Source of the DNA: Saccharothrix sp. HUAS TT1
GTDB taxonomy: Bacteria; Actinomycetota; Actinomycetes; Mycobacteriales; Pseudonocardiaceae
DNA: 64,000 bases
Assembly (NCBI RefSeq): GCF_040744945.1
Contig: NZ_CP160453.1
Location: forward strand, 248,001-312,000
Direction of reading: 5' to 3'
The position numbers were made by a program, and so were the translations under genes. Of this stretch, positions 27,703 to 35,969 are shown in pieces (position 1 is the first letter of the stretch; every line of letters begins with the position of its first letter). Under the pieces are notes generated by a model. The model did not search any database and was not told the origin of the DNA. It saw only the letters and a list, made by a program, of their open reading frames with translations.

Positions 27703-28251
27703 CTACACCGGTTCGCGCACGCCCGCGGGGGTGGACGGGTCGGTGGCGCGCTCGGCCGTCGCGTCGACGTGCGGCACGCCCAGGAGGCCGCCCGCGCCCA
27801 GCGCCGCCAGCCCGACCGCCGAGACGGCCCTGGCCACCAGCCCGAACCCGTGACCGCGCAGCCGGAACGACGTGAGGTAGCACGCGGTCGCCGCCGCGTT
27901 GGCCGCCAGCTGCACGAACGCCGTCCGCCGCTGCTCCTCGGGCAGGGTCCCGTACTCGGCCAGCTCGGCCGTCAGCGCCGCCGGCGCGACCGCCAGCCCG
28001 GCCCCGATGAACGCCCGCGCCGCCTTGCTGCCGCCGGGCATCACGTCCAGCGCCGCCGACGCCGCGTACAGCCCGATGGGCAGCGCCACGACCGCCGGGT
28101 GCACCGGCCGCCCCAGCGCCCGCGCGCGCAACAGGTCGGTCACCTCGCGCCGCCGCAACGCCGCCGGCACCGCCTCCGCCAACGCCCCGGCCGCCTTCCC
28201 GACCGCCGGACTGGTCCGCACCCACCTCAACGCCCTCTGCACACCCGCCAT
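27703..28251 (-). CDS. DUF2231-type membrane protein
   Basis: A 182-residue protein. After a helical, basic N-terminal 65 residues comes the DUF2231-like signature LGRPVHPAVVALPIGLYAAS, then three further hydrophobic segments. It is a distant relative of the DUF2231 protein at 17867-18385. Function unknown. It is inserted between the mec and P1-hydrolase genes of the conserved block, and repeat element C lies directly upstream. The ATG at 28251 is the best start; upstream in-frame codons would run into the repeats. Confidence 0.75.
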   Translation of the reverse strand: MAGVQRALRWVRTSPAVGKAAGALAEAVPAALRRREVTDLLRARALGRPVHPAVVALPIGLYAASAALDVMPGGSKAARAFIGAGLAVAPAALTAELAEYGTLPEEQRRTAFVQLAANAAATACYLTSFRLRGHGFGLVARAVSAVGLAALGAGGLLGVPHVDATAERATDPSTPAGVREPV

Positions 28252-28290
28252 AACCCCGGATACCCACCTCACCCCCACCGCAAGCCCCGC

Positions 28291-28426
28291 GAGTCGAACC
28301 TCCACGTCCCGCGTGTCGAACACTCAGGACCCCCGAGTTCAACGTTCGCGTCCACTCAGCCGGGTACGCGAACGTTGAACTCGGGGTACGCGGGGGTTCG
28401 ACTCGCGGGACGTCAGTGTTCGACTC
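28291..28426. repeat. 22-bp-unit palindromic repeat element C
   Basis: Reverse cores (GAGTCGAACC, GTGTCGAACA, GAGTTCAACG) start at 28291, 28313 and 28335. Forward cores (CGTTGAACTC, GGTTCGACTC, TGTTCGACTC) start at 28373, 28395 and 28417. Spacing is 22 bp throughout. This is the only member between two genes on the same strand. Its right end supplies the last five codons and the stop of the P1-hydrolase gene (product end RVEH). Confidence 0.85.
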
Positions 28427-28991
28427 GCGCGGGGGTGGCGAGTTCGAGGGCGGTGGTGGCGGTGGTGCAGAGGTCGGCCAGCGGGGTGCCGGTGGGGGCG
28501 CCCGTGGCGACGGCGAAGACGGTGGCCGGAGCGGTGACGCCCGCGCGGGCGAAGCCGTCGTGGGCCGACATGGCGACCCGCCGGCACTCCGCCGGGTCCA
28601 GGTCGGCGTCCACCACGACGAGCCCCACCGCCGTCTCGCCCACGAACGCCAGCGCGGGCGCGTCAAGGGGCAGGGCCGCCTCGCAGGCCGCGTAACCGTC
28701 ACCCGGAGCGAGCCCCAACGCCGCCGCCGCGGGCACGATCGGCACCACCTCGAACGGCCGCGAGCCCACCGGGAACCCGTGCCCGCGCTCCTCCAGCCAC
28801 CGCACGACGCCGTCGGCGGCGGTCAGCGAACCCCCGGCCAGCACGACCGCGTGCACCCGCCGCACCAGCGTCGACGGGTCCAGCAGGTCCAGCTCACGCG
28901 TGCCCACGGGCGCGCCGCGCACGTCCACCCCGGCCACCGCGCCGGCGGGCGCCAGCAGCACCGCCACCCCCGGCACGCGCCCGACCAGCAT
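28413..28991 (-). CDS. Compact P1-family (DmpA/NylC-like) hydrolase homologue
   Basis: A 192-residue protein related to P1 peptidases/amidases, which are normally about 320-370 residues and self-cleave to expose a Ser/Thr nucleophile. Recognisable parts are GVDVRGAPVGTRELDLLDP, VHAVVLAGGS, PIVPAAA, GYAACEAA and then AFVGETAVGLVVVDADL, close together. In typical members the last part carries an Asn-Thr or Asn-Ser cleavage pair; here it reads E-T. Together with the missing middle region, this suggests a variant without normal autoprocessing. It is equivalent in position to Rv1333. Start overlaps the DUF2017 stop (TGATG). Confidence 0.7.
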   Translation of the reverse strand: MLVGRVPGVAVLLAPAGAVAGVDVRGAPVGTRELDLLDPSTLVRRVHAVVLAGGSLTAADGVVRWLEERGHGFPVGSRPFEVVPIVPAAAALGLAPGDGYAACEAALPLDAPALAFVGETAVGLVVVDADLDPAECRRVAMSAHDGFARAGVTAPATVFAVATGAPTGTPLADLCTTATTALELATPARVEH

Positions 28992-29548
28992 CAGTCCATG
29001 ACCGCTTCGACCAGCGTCTCCTGCACCCACGTCAGCCAGTGGTACACGCCCAGGTGCGGCGAGCGCGGGTCGTCCGGCGGCAGCTCGTCCGGCATCTCCT
29101 CCTGCACGTCCAGCGCCGTCCCCAGCGCCAGCCGCACGTCGTTCAACGCCGACAGCCACGCCTCGGCCTGCTCCAGCGCCAACCGCACCTCACCGCCGTC
29201 CGGCGGGCACGTGTCCAGCACCACCGCCGCGACCCCGGTCTTGCGGTCCAGCAGCTCCGGCTCGTGCAACGACCGCAGCGCGTTGGCCGAGTCGACCTCA
29301 CCCGGGTCGGGCGCGTCGGGGTCGAGCCGGTGGAAGTCGGGCAGCAGCCTGCCCAGGATCGGGTCGTCCGGCGGCGTGGACGGGCCGGTGCGGATGCCGG
29401 TCAGCTCCGCCAGCTCGTCCTGCGGCGCCTCCTCGGCGCGCGCCAGCAGCATGTCCTGGATCTGGCTCACCAGACCGCGCACCACGGCGGCTTCCTGCCG
29501 GTCGAACCGGCCGAGCACCTGGTCGCCGGTGCGCGTCCACTTCTTCAC
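28991..29548 (-). CDS. DUF2017-family protein
   Basis: A 185-residue soluble protein found beside clpS in actinobacteria (Rv1332 in M. tuberculosis). It begins [21 protein letters not shown] and has a helical [19 protein letters not shown] segment, a Pro/Asp-rich middle and a C-terminal [20 protein letters not shown]. No catalytic motif is visible and the function is not established. It overlaps clpS by four bases and the P1-hydrolase gene by one, so the three are translationally coupled. Confidence 0.88.
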   Translation of the reverse strand: MKKWTRTGDQVLGRFDRQEAAVVRGLVSQIQDMLLARAEEAPQDELAELTGIRTGPSTPPDDPILGRLLPDFHRLDPDAPDPGEVDSANALRSLHEPELLDRKTGVAAVVLDTCPPDGGEVRLALEQAEAWLSALNDVRLALGTALDVQEEMPDELPPDDPRSPHLGVYHWLTWVQETLVEAVMD

Positions 29549-29844
29549 GACGACCGCTGCATGGTCGCCCAGAGCCCGGCCGCGTGCAGCTTGGCCACGT
29601 CGGCCTCCACCTTGTCCTTGCTGCCCGACGACACGATCGCCCGGCCCTTGTGGTGCACGTCCAGCATCAACTTGGTCGCGTGGTCGCGGCTGTACCCGAA
29701 CAGCTTCTGGAGCACGTACGTCACGTAGGACATCAGGTTCACCGGGTCGTTCCAGACCAGGGTCTGCCAGGGGCGATCCTCGGTGCGGACCTCCTCGCCG
29801 GCCGGGTCAACCTGCGTCCGCTCATGCTCGACGGGCGTGGTCAT
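29545..29844 (-). CDS. clpS: ATP-dependent Clp protease adaptor ClpS
   Basis: A 99-residue adaptor that hands N-degron substrates to ClpA/ClpC-ClpP. It has a flexible N-terminus, then the family core [20 protein letters not shown] with the conserved N-D-P for N-end binding, the [10 protein letters not shown] helix and the final [14 protein letters not shown] at 29844. First gene of the clpS-DUF2017-P1 run, divergent to pncB by 78 bp. Confidence 0.95.
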   Translation of the reverse strand: MTTPVEHERTQVDPAGEEVRTEDRPWQTLVWNDPVNLMSYVTYVLQKLFGYSRDHATKLMLDVHHKGRAIVSSGSKDKVEADVAKLHAAGLWATMQRSS

Positions 29845-29922
29845 ACCGCCAATGGTGTCATGTTCCAGCCGGTGGTGAAGCCCACAGGTCCACCTGCGCG
29901 CGCGGGCTTAGGCTTTGCACCC

Positions 29923-31197
29923 ATGTCGACGTCGCTGTTCACCGACCACTACGAGTTGACGATGCTCGCCGCGTCGTTGCGCGACGGCACCGCCGAACGG
30001 CCGTGCGTCTTCGAGGTCTTCGCCCGGCGGCTGCCCGAGGGCAGGCGGTACGGGGTGGTCGCGGGCACCGGCAGGCTGCTGGACGCGATCGCCGACTTCA
30101 CGTTCGCCGAGCAGGACCTGGAACTGCTGGAACGCACGCGCGTGGTGGACGACGCGACCCTGTCGTGGCTCGCGGACTACCGGTTCACCGGCGACGTGGA
30201 CGGCTACCCGGAGGGCGAGCTGTACTTCCCGGGTTCGCCGATCCTGTCCGTGCGGGCGCCGTTCGCGGTCGGCGTGGTGCTGGAGACGCTGGCCCTGTCG
30301 ATCCTCAACCACGACAGCGCGATCGCCTCGGCCGCCGCGCGGATGGTTGGCGCGGCCAACGGTCGGCGGATGATCGAGATGGGGTCGCGCCGCACGCACG
30401 AGGAGGCGGCGGTGGCGGCGTCCCGCGCCGCGTACCTGGCCGGGTTCACCGCGACGTCCAACCTGGAGGCGGCACGGCGGCACGGCGTCCCGACCGCCGG
30501 GACGGTCGCGCACGCGTTCACCCTCCTGCACGACACCGAGGAGGAGGCGTTCCGGGCGCAGGTCGAGGCGCTGGGCGTGGACACCACCCTCCTGGTGGAC
30601 ACCTACGACATCACCAACGGCATCAAGACGGCCGTCGAGGTGGCCGGGCCGTCGCTGGGCGGGGTGCGGATCGACTCCGGCGACCTGGGCGTGCTGGCCA
30701 GGCAGGCGCGGGACCAGCTGGACTCGCTGGGCGCGCGGAACACCCGGATCGTGGTGTCGGGCGACCTGGACGAGTACTCGATCGCGATGCTGCGGGCGGA
30801 GCCGGTGGACGCGTACGGCGTCGGCACGTCCGTGGTGACGGGTTCCGGCGCGCCGACCGCGGGCATGGTCTACAAGCTGGTCGACGTGGACGGGCGGCCG
30901 GTGGCCAAGCGCAGCTCGCACAAGGAGTCGCGGGGCGGGCGCAAGAGCGCGCTGCGGCGGCACAAGGAGACCGGGACGGCGCTCGAAGAGGTCGTGTTCC
31001 CGCACTCGGAGCAGCCCGCGACGGGTCCGCACGACCGGCTGCTCGCCGTGCCGATGGTGCGCGGCGGCGAGCGGGTGGAGGGGCTGGACACCCTGGCGGA
31101 GAGCCGGGAACGGCTGCGTGCCGCGCTCGTGACCGTGCCGTGGGAGGGTTTGAAGCTGTCCCGCGGCGAGCCCGCGATTCCGACGACGTTCCTGTGA
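29923..31197 (+). CDS. pncB: Nicotinate phosphoribosyltransferase PncB
   Basis: A 424-residue NAD-salvage enzyme converting nicotinate, PRPP and ATP to nicotinate mononucleotide. It has TDHYELTMLAASLRDG at the N-terminus, the EMGSRRTHEEAAVAASRAAY segment (about residue 145), IDSGDLGVLARQ and GVGTSVVTGSGAPTAGMVYKL near the phosphate site. ATG at 29923. pncA follows ten bases later, so nicotinamide deamidation and nicotinate use are encoded together. Confidence 0.95.
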   Translation: MSTSLFTDHYELTMLAASLRDGTAERPCVFEVFARRLPEGRRYGVVAGTGRLLDAIADFTFAEQDLELLERTRVVDDATLSWLADYRFTGDVDGYPEGELYFPGSPILSVRAPFAVGVVLETLALSILNHDSAIASAAARMVGAANGRRMIEMGSRRTHEEAAVAASRAAYLAGFTATSNLEAARRHGVPTAGTVAHAFTLLHDTEEEAFRAQVEALGVDTTLLVDTYDITNGIKTAVEVAGPSLGGVRIDSGDLGVLARQARDQLDSLGARNTRIVVSGDLDEYSIAMLRAEPVDAYGVGTSVVTGSGAPTAGMVYKLVDVDGRPVAKRSSHKESRGGRKSALRRHKETGTALEEVVFPHSEQPATGPHDRLLAVPMVRGGERVEGLDTLAESRERLRAALVTVPWEGLKLSRGEPAIPTTFL

Positions 31198-31208
31198 GGG
31201 GGCTTTCA

Positions 31209-31778
31209 ATGGGCAAGGCGCTGATCGTGGTGGACGTGCAGAACGACTTCTGCGAGGGCGGCTCGTTGGCGGTGACGGGTGGCGCGGCGGTGGCGGCGGC
31301 CATCTCGGCGCACGTCGCGTCGTCGTCGTACGACCACGTCGTGGCGACGCGCGACTACCACGTCGACCCGGGGTCGCACTTCAGCGAGACGCCGGACTTC
31401 GTGGACTCGTGGCCGGTGCACTGCGTGGCGGGCACGGCCGGCGCGTCGTTCCACCCGGAGCTGGACGTGACGGCGGTGGAGGCGGTGTTCTCGAAGGGCG
31501 AGTACGCGGCGGCGTACTCGGGGTTCGAGGGCGCGTCCGGCGGCGGTGAGCGGCTGGTGGAGTGGCTGCGGGCGCGCGGGGTGGAGCAGGTGGACGTGGT
31601 GGGCATCGCCACCGACCACTGCGTGCGGGCGACCGCGTTGGACGCGGTGGGCGCCGGGTTCGCGACGACCGTGCTGCTGGACCTGACGGCGGGCGTGGCG
31701 CGGGCGACCGTGGACAGCGCGTTGGCGCGGCTCGGCGAGGCCGGCGTGACGCTGGCGGGGACGCCGCGCGTCGGTTGA
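31209..31778 (+). CDS. pncA: Nicotinamidase PncA
   Basis: A 189-residue amidase that turns nicotinamide into nicotinate. Catalytic residues are D9 (VVDVQNDF), K98 (VFSKGEY) and the cysteine in GIATDHCVRATALDA (about C141). The metal-binding D-H region is TRDYHVDPGSHF. ATG at 31209. A strong terminator follows at once. Confidence 0.95.
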   Translation: MGKALIVVDVQNDFCEGGSLAVTGGAAVAAAISAHVASSSYDHVVATRDYHVDPGSHFSETPDFVDSWPVHCVAGTAGASFHPELDVTAVEAVFSKGEYAAAYSGFEGASGGGERLVEWLRARGVEQVDVVGIATDHCVRATALDAVGAGFATTVLLDLTAGVARATVDSALARLGEAGVTLAGTPRVG

Positions 31779-31790
31779 GAACTGGCTCGG

Positions 31791-31820
31791 GGCACCCCGG
31801 AACGATCGTTCCGGGGTGCC
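31791..31820. terminator. Terminator hairpin after pncA
   Basis: GGCACCCCGGAAC (31791-31803) is perfectly complementary to 31808-31820 with the loop GATC: a 13-bp stem directly after pncA and before repeat element D. Confidence 0.85.
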
Positions 31821-31835
31821 CTGGCGCGTCCTGAG

Positions 31836-31917
31836 CGTTGAACTCAGGGGTCCTGGACGTAGGACTCTCGCGTCCTCAACGTAGGACTCTCGCGTTCGGG
31901 ATGTGGGACACGCGGGG
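31836..31917. repeat. 22-bp-unit repeat element D (four direct units)
   Basis: Four cores start exactly 22 bp apart: CGTTGAACTC (31836), CGTAGGACTC (31858), CGTAGGACTC (31880) and TGTGGGACAC (31902). Units 2 and 3 are identical over the first 16 bases. Unlike the other members there is no mirrored train, so it is direct rather than palindromic. It lies between convergent pncA and a secreted-protein gene, after a classical terminator. Confidence 0.8.
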
Positions 31918-31919
31918 GG

Positions 31920-32579
31920 TCAGGGGGTTGGGGAGCAGGCGGAGGAGCCCAGGACGACCTCGCCGGTGAGGGTGGACGCCTCGGTGAAGCGCAGGTGCAG
32001 CATGTTCATCGCGATGCTGCCGTCGTTCGGCTCGGGGTAGGTCGTCTCGCCGAACGTCGCGGTGGCCAGCACCACGCCGCCGCCGTCCTTCACCTCGTGC
32101 ACGTGGTTCAGCGGGATCTCGGGGGGCAGGCCGGGGAAGCCCTGGAGGCCGTCCGCCGACCAGCCCGCGGCCGAGCCGGACTCGGTGCCCGTGCAGGTGA
32201 CCTTCCACCGGGCCACCCGCAGCCGCGGCCCGCCGACCGAGACCAGCGCGGACAGCTCGAAGTCGGCGCCGACCGCCTCGGAGTTCGACTTGGTCGTGCC
32301 GGTCTCCGGGTCCACCACCTCCACGGTGCACGACGACGAGCCGGGACCGAACCGGACGCCCGTGCGGCTCACCGCCTCGGACGAGTTGGCCGGCGTGCCG
32401 TTGACCGCGCACGGGGCCAGCGGCGCGATGTCGACCCGCTGACCCGCCTTGGTGAACCCGGCGGAACCGACCGCCGCGACCCCGGCCGGGTTGGCCGCCC
32501 ACGCGGACGGCGCCGCGACCAGGCCGAGGACGAGCGCCGCGGTCAGCGACCCGACCCGACGTGCTCGGATGTGCTTCAT
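31920..32579 (-). CDS. Secreted protein of unknown function (choice-of-anchor-P-like)
   Basis: A 219-residue exported protein with a signal peptide (MKHIRARRVGSLTAALVLGL to AWA, about residue 28). The mature part is beta-rich with three visible cysteine-containing segments (LAPCAVNG, SSSCTVEVVD, WKVTCTGTES) and ends LGSSACSPTP. The late strand LRFTEASTLTGEVVLGSSAC resembles the end of the protein at 34132-34896 (SAHGSGDVVLASATC), which belongs to the choice-of-anchor-P type. It lacks a C-terminal membrane anchor, so it is probably released. ATG at 32579. Confidence 0.72.
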   Translation of the reverse strand: MKHIRARRVGSLTAALVLGLVAAPSAWAANPAGVAAVGSAGFTKAGQRVDIAPLAPCAVNGTPANSSEAVSRTGVRFGPGSSSCTVEVVDPETGTTKSNSEAVGADFELSALVSVGGPRLRVARWKVTCTGTESGSAAGWSADGLQGFPGLPPEIPLNHVHEVKDGGGVVLATATFGETTYPEPNDGSIAMNMLHLRFTEASTLTGEVVLGSSACSPTP

Positions 32580-32710
32580 CGTGTTGCCCTTCTGCTTCGC
32601 CTCCCCGGACTATCGAGCCCGCGCGGACGGGAGCTGATGATCTCGGGCGCACATCACCCGCCAGGGGAAACAGCAACACCCGGACGAGTGACCACACCGC
32701 CGGTCCGCGG

Positions 32711-33874
32711 TCAGCACGGGATGCGCACCGGCAGCGGCGTGCCGGAGAAATCACTCGGCAGGCCCACCAGTCGCTCCAACGCGCCGCGCACCCGGGCCGC
32801 GGCGCCGCCGTCGCCGAACGGGTTGTGCCCGAGCGGCAGGCGCAGCCGCGCGCCGAGCACCCAGCCCGCCTCGGCGAGGATGCGGATCGGGTCGGTGCCG
32901 ACCAGCCACGCGCAACCCGCCTCCACCGCGGACACCCGCTCGGTCGCCTCGCGCAGCACCAGCACCGGCACGCCGAACGAGGGCGCCTCCTCCTGGAGGC
33001 CGCCGGAGTCGGTGAGCACCAGCGCGGCCCGGCGCAACGCGCGCACGAGGTCGGAGTAGTCCAGCGGCTCGGTCACCACGATCCGGTCGTGACCGCCGAG
33101 CGCGGTCCGCGCCGCCGCCCGCACGCCGGGGTTCGGGTGCGCGGGCAGCAGCACCCGCACGTCGGGGTGCCGGTCGGCGAGCGCCCGCACCGCGCGCAGC
33201 ACCCTGGCCAGCGGCTCGCCCCACGACTCCCGCCGGTGCGCGGTCACCAGCACCAGCCGGTCGGAGCGCTCGTCCAGCACGCGCTCCAGCCGAACCAGGT
33301 CGGGGTCGCGGGCGGGCAGGTCGGCGGCGGCGACCCGCTGCACGGCGTCGACCACGGTGTTGCCGGTGACCACGATCTCGCGGTCCGGCAGGCCCTCGCC
33401 GACCAGCGTCGCGGCGTCGTCGTCGGTCGGCGCGAGGTGCAGCGCGGCGATCCGGGCGATCATCTGCCGGTTGCCCTCCTCGGGGAACGGCCCGGCGAGG
33501 TCGCCGGTGCGCAGGCCGGCTTCCAGGTGCGCCACCGGGATGCCGAGCCAGAACGCGGCCAGCGCGCCCGCCAGCGCCGTCGTCGTGCCGCCCTGGACGA
33601 GGACGACGGCCGGGTGGCGCTCGCGCAGCACCCGGTCGAACCGCGCCACCAGCCGGGCCAGCAGCTCGGCCTGCCCGCCGGTCGGTCGCGGCACGTCCAG
33701 CTCGACGTCCACGCGCAGGTCGAACGCGCGCAGCGCCTGCTCGACCACGCCGGTGTGCTGCCCGCTGTGGACGATCACGGGCCGGAGCACCGGGTGGTCG
33801 GCCAGCGCCAGCGCCACCGGCGCGACCTTGACCGCCTCGGGCCGGGTGCCCGCGAGCAGGACGACTTCCTTCAC
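32711..33874 (-). CDS. wecB: UDP-N-acetylglucosamine 2-epimerase (non-hydrolysing)
   Basis: A 387-residue GT-B-fold enzyme making UDP-ManNAc for surface polysaccharide or teichoic-acid linkage units. It has the N-terminal LLAGTRPEAVKVAPV, then HSGQHTG, VQGGTTTALAGALAA, VAHLEAGLRTGDL with PFPEEGNR, LVTAHRRESWG and LTDSGGLQEEAPSFGVPVLVLR. These cover the UDP site and catalytic acid/base residues. The GTG at 33874 is chosen because GAGGAG lies about 8 bases upstream. It sits alone between genes for secreted proteins. Confidence 0.92.
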   Translation of the reverse strand: MKEVVLLAGTRPEAVKVAPVALALADHPVLRPVIVHSGQHTGVVEQALRAFDLRVDVELDVPRPTGGQAELLARLVARFDRVLRERHPAVVLVQGGTTTALAGALAAFWLGIPVAHLEAGLRTGDLAGPFPEEGNRQMIARIAALHLAPTDDDAATLVGEGLPDREIVVTGNTVVDAVQRVAAADLPARDPDLVRLERVLDERSDRLVLVTAHRRESWGEPLARVLRAVRALADRHPDVRVLLPAHPNPGVRAAARTALGGHDRIVVTEPLDYSDLVRALRRAALVLTDSGGLQEEAPSFGVPVLVLREATERVSAVEAGCAWLVGTDPIRILAEAGWVLGARLRLPLGHNPFGDGGAAARVRGALERLVGLPSDFSGTPLPVRIPC

Positions 33875-33961
33875 CTGGGTCACTCCTCTGCGAGTGGTCT
33901 CGTGGGGGTGCGGCGCCCCGGCGCGCGACTGGGGGTCGGCGCGCACCGGGGCGCACGCGCG

Positions 33962-34129
33962 CTACTCGTCGGTCGTGGCTCGTCGCCCGCGCGCCACGCG
34001 GGTGAGGCGCAGGCCGGCGGCGAGGAGCACCGCGCCGACCACCACCCACCACGTGACGCCGGCGCCGAGGCCCGCCGACGAGCCGGTTCCGGTGCCGAGC
34101 GCGACACCGCCGCCCGGGGCCCGGCACAC
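33962..34129 (-). CDS. Possible 55-residue membrane tail protein
   Basis: A short frame starting three bases after the stop of the anchor-protein gene. GTG at 34129 would give a protein with a Gly-rich start (GTGTGSSAGLGAG), one hydrophobic helix (TWWVVVGAVLLAAGLRL) and a basic tail. It resembles the C-terminal anchor of the preceding gene product (GAGLGAGLGLLALFAAPAA then RRRR). It could be a small membrane protein coupled to that gene, or a remnant of a duplicated anchor. No ribosome site is clear, so it is tentative. Confidence 0.35.
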   Translation of the reverse strand: MCRAPGGGVALGTGTGSSAGLGAGVTWWVVVGAVLLAAGLRLTRVARGRRATTDE

Positions 34130-34131
34130 GG

Positions 34132-34896
34132 TCAGACCGCCGTGCACTCGCGCCGGCGGCGGAGGGCGACCGCGGCGGCGGGCGCGGCGAACAGGGCCAG
34201 CAGGCCGAGCCCGGCGCCGAGGCCCGCGCCCGAGGCCATCGGCACGGGCAGGCCGGCGGGACCGCAGGTGGCGGACGCCAGCACCACGTCGCCCGAGCCG
34301 TGCGCGCTGTCGAGCAGGGTGAGGCGCAGGGCGTTGACGGTCAGGCTGCCGTCGGCGTTGCGGACCTGCTCGTTGAGCACCAGCTCGGCGACGACCGCGC
34401 CGCGGAGGTCGACGCCGACGGTGGTGCCGGGCGCGGGGGCGGCGTCGACCGCGCCCAGCCGGCCGAGGTCCAGCCCGACCAGCTCCGAGGCGCCGGTGAG
34501 CCCCTTCTGGGTGGCCGAGCACCGGGCTTCGACCAGGTCGGCGGACACGCCGCCGGTGACGGACGCGAGCAGGTCCAGCCGGACGTCGGCGGCACTCGCC
34601 GCGGAGTGGGCGCCGCCGGTCTTCTCGTCGCGCGACGCGGACGTGCCGATCGCGCCGGTGCTGAGGACGGCGGGCACGTCCACGCCCGCGGACGTGCCGG
34701 TGACCGGGCCGTTCGCGTCGGCGGCGGCGAACGGCGCCGACGGCGCCGTTCCGTGGTCCGGCAGCGACAGGGCGAGGCTCGCGCCGTGAGCCGTGGCGTC
34801 CCCCGGCGCCGCCTCGGCAGGCGCGGCGCCGACCACCAGCGCCGCGCTTGCGACCAGTCCGGCCACCGCGGCGCGGCGCGTCATTCGGGCACGCAT
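34132..34896 (-). CDS. Choice-of-anchor P family secreted, membrane-anchored protein
   Basis: A 254-residue surface protein. The signal peptide ends near residue 30 (APAEAA). The middle is beta-rich (SASRDEKTGGAHSAASAADV, SADLVEARCSATQKG, TVNALRLTLLDSAHGSGDVVLASATCG), the pattern of actinobacterial choice-of-anchor-P proteins. The end is a hydrophobic segment plus LRRRRE for membrane retention. ATG at 34896 is preferred to an upstream GTG because AAAGGAGC precedes it. Function unknown. Confidence 0.78.
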   Translation of the reverse strand: MRARMTRRAAVAGLVASAALVVGAAPAEAAPGDATAHGASLALSLPDHGTAPSAPFAAADANGPVTGTSAGVDVPAVLSTGAIGTSASRDEKTGGAHSAASAADVRLDLLASVTGGVSADLVEARCSATQKGLTGASELVGLDLGRLGAVDAAPAPGTTVGVDLRGAVVAELVLNEQVRNADGSLTVNALRLTLLDSAHGSGDVVLASATCGPAGLPVPMASGAGLGAGLGLLALFAAPAAAVALRRRRECTAV

Positions 34897-35321
34897 GAAG
34901 CTCCTTTCTCGCAACGACTTACCGGTAATTCCCCCTATCGGCTTTCCATCCGTCGGATTAAGGGTTGCTGACCGTAAAGAGGGATCGCGTCCACTCGAAC
35001 CGCCCAGCAGTTACCACCGAAAGTGGGTGCCGAGCCCGAAATTGCCTCACGTTGTCACTCGATCCGGGGGTTCGGTTGGGGTTGTGCGCATCCGATGTCC
35101 ACGAGGCAGCCCTTTCGAGCGATCCCCGATCGAGGAAAGGACGCGTCCTGCGGCGACTGCGATGACTGCGATGACTGCGGTACCCCGCACCGAAGACCTC
35201 GACCGGGTGATCGTGCTGCCGCTCCTGCGTGAGATGCCCAACTTTGTAGACCTTCGACGGAGACCGGACCAGTGACCGCCGGTTAACCTCCGGGAGCAGT
35301 CGATCCTCTGGGAGGTCCCAA
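34897..35321. other. Non-coding divergent region (425 bp)
   Basis: Between the divergent anchor-protein and bioY genes. AT-rich patches lie near 34915-34985. A threefold tandem of GACTGCGAT occurs at 35155-35180. The 8-bp palindrome GGTTAACC is at 35281-35288, 34 bp before bioY. No BioQ-type TGAAC/GTTCA operator and no riboswitch I can recognise. Short frames here lack ribosome sites. Confidence 0.4.
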
Positions 35322-35897
35322 GTGTCCGTCCTCGCCGTTCCCGGCCGTCGCGCGGTGCTCGCCGACCTGGTCCCGGGCGCTCTCGCGCGTGACATCGCCC
35401 TGGTCGTCGCGGGCGCCGGGTTGACCGGCCTGGCCGCCCAGGTCGCGCTGCCCGTGCCGGGCAGCCCGGTGCCGATCACCGGCCAGACGTTCGCCGCCCT
35501 GCTGGTCGGCGCGGCCCTCGGGTGGCGGCGCGGTGGTGCGTCGATGGTGCTGTACCTGATCGCCGGCGTGGCCGGTGTGCCGTGGTTCCAGGGCGCTTCG
35601 TCGGGGATGCCCGCGTCGCTCGGGTACGTGGTCGGGTTCGTGTTCGCCGGCGCCCTGGTCGGCCACCTGGCCGCGCGCGGCGGCGACCGGACGCCGTTGC
35701 GCGTGGTCGGCACGATGGTCGTGGGCAACCTGGTGATCTACGCGTGCGGCGTCCCGTGGCTGATGGCCGCCGCCGGTGTCGGGCTCGGCAAGGCGCTGGC
35801 CCTGGGCGTGACGCCGTTCCTGCTGGGTGACGCCCTGAAGGTCGCCCTGGCCGCCGGTCTCCTGCCCGCCACCTGGGCGCTGGTCGACCGGAAGTAG
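35322..35897 (+). CDS. bioY: Biotin transporter BioY (ECF S component)
   Basis: A 191-residue integral membrane protein that binds biotin for uptake. It has the family features PVPGSPVPITGQTFAALLVGAALGWRRG, the LIAGVAGVPWFQGASSGMP loop and SLGYVVGFVFAGALVGHL, with six membrane segments. No bioM/bioN energising genes follow, so it acts alone or with a shared ECF module. GTG at 35322, near GGGAGGTCCC. Confidence 0.92.
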   Translation: MSVLAVPGRRAVLADLVPGALARDIALVVAGAGLTGLAAQVALPVPGSPVPITGQTFAALLVGAALGWRRGGASMVLYLIAGVAGVPWFQGASSGMPASLGYVVGFVFAGALVGHLAARGGDRTPLRVVGTMVVGNLVIYACGVPWLMAAAGVGLGKALALGVTPFLLGDALKVALAAGLLPATWALVDRK

Positions 35898-35969
35898 CGC
35901 CGGGGGGCCGATTTCCGGCCCGCGCGGGTCCGGGTCGGGTTGACGGGGTGGGCGGGTACGGTCTTCGCC

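Noticed and set aside
28416..31778. Long plus-strand frame opening at 28416
   Set aside because: Only its last 189 codons (pncA, from 31209) are real; the rest is antisense to clpS, DUF2017 and the P1 gene or out of frame with pncB.
34965..35165. Possible 66-residue protein before bioY
   Set aside because: No ribosome site, no recognisable motif, and it lies in a divergent promoter region.
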